The notes below the pieces were generated by a model. The model saw only the letters and a list, made by a program, of their open reading frames with translations. It was not told the origin of the DNA and did not search any database. Source: Gemmatimonadota bacterium (GTDB taxonomy: Bacteria > Gemmatimonadota > Gemmatimonadetes > Gemmatimonadales > GWC2-71-9). From it: 64,000 bases of DNA. Made by a program: the position numbers and the translations under genes. The stretch spans positions 1 through 64,000 of the forward strand of contig PNAE01000012.1 in the NCBI GenBank assembly GCA_003169895.1. The letters are read 5' to 3'. Below, in pieces: positions 62,289 to 64,000 of this stretch; the stretch's first letter is position 1, and each line of letters starts with the position of its first letter.

Positions 62289-64000
62289 CATCTCTTCCAT
62301 CCTGATCATCGGTTCCGGGCCCATCATCATCGGCCAGGGCGCCGAATTCGACTACTCCGGCACGCAGGCGGTGCGCGCGCTGAAGGAGGAGGGGTACCGG
62401 GTCATCCTGGTGAATTCGAATCCCGCCACCATCATGACCGACCCGGAACTGGCCGATCGCACCTACATCGAGCCGGTGACGCCGGAATGGGTCGCCAAGG
62501 TGATCGAGCGCGAGCGGCCGGACGCCCTGTTGCCGACAATGGGTGGGCAGACCGCGCTCAACGTCGCGATGGCGCTGGTCCGCGATGGCACGCTGGAGAT
62601 GTACGGCGTGGAACTGATCGGCGCCAACGAGCGGGCGATCCGGATTGCCGAGGACCGGGCCGAATTCGCCCAGGCGATGGATCGCATCGGGCTGGCCACG
62701 CCGGCGGGCAGCGTCGTTGGCTCGATCGAAGCCGGCCTCGCCGCGGTCGAGCGCACCGGCTATCCCTCGATCCTGCGCCCGTCCTACACCCTTGGCGGTA
62801 CCGGGGGTGGCATCGCGTACAACCGCGAGGAGTTCGAGGCACTGCTCAAGCACGGCCTGGACCTGTCGCCGGTGCATTCGGTCCTCGTCGAGCGGAGCAT
62901 CATCGGCTGGAAAGAGTTCGAGCTTGAGGTGATGCGCGACAGCGCTGACAACGTCGTGATCGTCTGCTCGATCGAAAACGTCGATCCGATGGGAGTCCAC
63001 ACTGGTGACTCGATCACGGTGGCGCCGGCGATGACGCTGACCGATCGCGAATACCAGAAAATGCGGGACGCGTCCATCAGGATCATCCGCGAAGTTGGTG
63101 TCGCGGCCGGCGGCTGCAACATCCAGTTCGCCGTCGACCCGGCGACGGGCGAACAGCTTGTCATCGAGATGAATCCGCGCGTGTCGCGATCGTCGGCGCT
63201 GGCTTCCAAGGCAACGGGCTTCCCGATTGCGCGCATCGGCGCGAAGGTCGCCGTCGGCTACACCCTGGCTGAGCTGCCGAACGACATCACCAGAACCACG
63301 CCCGCGTCGTTCGAACCGGTGCTCGATTACGTCGTGGTCAAGATTCCGCGCTTCGCGTTCGAGAAGTTCCCCACGGCCGAGCCGTTCCTGACCACCCAGA
63401 TGAAGTCGGTGGGCGAGGCAATGGCCATCGGCCGCACCTTCAAGGAAGCGCTGCAAAAGGGCTTCCGTGGCCTCGAAGCCGGCCGCGCCGGCTGGGTGAT
63501 CGGTGCCGGGCCGATCGACGACCGCCTGAGCGACGTGGACCGCGCCACGTTGCTTTCGGCGATCCGCCGTCCAACACCCGAGCGGCTGTTTCAGATCAAG
63601 CGCGCGCTGATCGCGGGCGTCTCCGTCGACGACCTGCACGACGCGTCCAGGATCGATCCGTGGTTCCTCCACCAACTCGCCGAGCTGGTCGCAATGGAAG
63701 ACGAATGGATCGCGTTCCGCTACGGCGAAGACGCAGCCGCCGATCGGGCCATGTTGCTGCGGTTCAAGCGCGCCGGCTTTTCCGACTGGCAGCTCGGTGA
63801 TCTGAAGCAACTCGACGAGGCGCACATTCGCGCTGGGCGGCATCGGCTGGGGCTCCGTCCGGTATACAAGACCGTGGACACCTGCGCGGGCGAATTTCCG
63901 TCGAGTACCCCCTATCTGTACTCCTGCTGGGACGAAGAGAACGAGGCGGCCCCGGACGGGCGGCCGACCGTGATCATCCTGGGCTCCGGCCCGAATCGGA
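62272..64000 (+). CDS. carB: Carbamoyl-phosphate synthase large subunit, 5' part
   Basis: The reading frame runs off the window after 576 codons, about half of the usual 1070. It begins [20 protein letters not shown] and continues [17 protein letters not shown], then ATP-grasp segments [37 protein letters not shown] and [18 protein letters not shown]. The enzyme makes carbamoyl phosphate for pyrimidine and arginine synthesis. The start lies 17 bp inside the reductase gene. The last visible residues ([10 protein letters not shown]) open the second half. Confidence 0.96.
   Translation, partial: MPKRTDISSILIIGSGPIIIGQGAEFDYSGTQAVRALKEEGYRVILVNSNPATIMTDPELADRTYIEPVTPEWVAKVIERERPDALLPTMGGQTALNVAMALVRDGTLEMYGVELIGANERAIRIAEDRAEFAQAMDRIGLATPAGSVVGSIEAGLAAVERTGYPSILRPSYTLGGTGGGIAYNREEFEALLKHGLDLSPVHSVLVERSIIGWKEFELEVMRDSADNVVIVCSIENVDPMGVHTGDSITVAPAMTLTDREYQKMRDASIRIIREVGVAAGGCNIQFAVDPATGEQLVIEMNPRVSRSSALASKATGFPIARIGAKVAVGYTLAELPNDITRTTPASFEPVLDYVVVKIPRFAFEKFPTAEPFLTTQMKSVGEAMAIGRTFKEALQKGFRGLEAGRAGWVIGAGPIDDRLSDVDRATLLSAIRRPTPERLFQIKRALIAGVSVDDLHDASRIDPWFLHQLAELVAMEDEWIAFRYGEDAAADRAMLLRFKRAGFSDWQLGDLKQLDEAHIRAGRHRLGLRPVYKTVDTCAGEFPSSTPYLYSCWDEENEAAPDGRPTVIILGSGPNR

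Overview
The window is 64 kb of GC-rich, tightly packed bacterial chromosome. Gene content is core and metabolic: ribosomal proteins with rpoA, smpB, pyrD, pyrF, carB, rpmB and a tRNA-Leu. I see no phage, plasmid, transposase or CRISPR. Start-stop overlaps of 4 bp (ATGA or GTGA) are everywhere and GTG starts are common. Two Ton-type systems, S9 peptidases, amidase and TPR lipoproteins, inositol-lipid genes and YncE-like propellers suggest a Gram-negative soil or freshwater lineage. My best guess is Gemmatimonadota. This is an inference from gene style and content, not from a marker-gene comparison.

Layout. 1-5.5 kb: two degraded tRNA-Ala-like 3' halves, a parvulin lipoprotein, a DUF167 protein, an unknown, a membrane protein, superoxide dismutase, a 1-Cys-type peroxiredoxin and a small lipoprotein. 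5.5-12.3 kb: soluble PAS kinase, OmpR-type regulator and membrane kinase, then TonB-ExbB-ExbD-ExbD-TonB-like. 12.3-22.5 kb: amino acid permease, then a second two-component pair followed by a TolC/HlyD/RND efflux operon, then two convergent YncE-like propellers. 22.6-34.4 kb: PepSY protein, sugar kinase with a sodium symporter, IscA/ErpA, S9 peptidase, serine hydrolase, GH3 (NagZ-like) and DUF1343 (NamZ-like), which together look like a peptidoglycan-recycling set. 34.7-38.7 kb: CDP-alcohol phosphatidyltransferase, inositol-3-phosphate synthase, a small unknown, DUF47 and Pit phosphate transporter. 38.8-45.3 kb: 2-oxoacid dehydrogenase E1alpha/E1beta/E2 followed by small unknowns, a PHP phosphoesterase, a pteridine-reductase-like SDR and an unknown Rossmann protein. 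45.7-52 kb: thioredoxin reductase, aspartase, MFS, Nramp-like carrier, MoeB-rhodanese, tRNA-Leu. 52.2-60.2 kb: smpB-amidase-TPR-pyrD-pyrF, then rpmJ-rpsM-rpsK-rpsD-rpoA-rplQ with a clear terminator, and rpmB. 60.4-64 kb: GDP-mannose dehydratase, a GDP-sugar reductase and a truncated carB.

Two patterns not explained by genes stand out. First, at least eight ends or starts of genes carry tandem seven-base repeats. The heptamer differs between loci, and several loci are arranged as inverted pairs able to form long hairpins. Second, at five transcription-unit starts a TANNNT hexamer lies exactly six bases before the ATG with no Shine-Dalgarno sequence, which is the layout of leaderless mRNAs.
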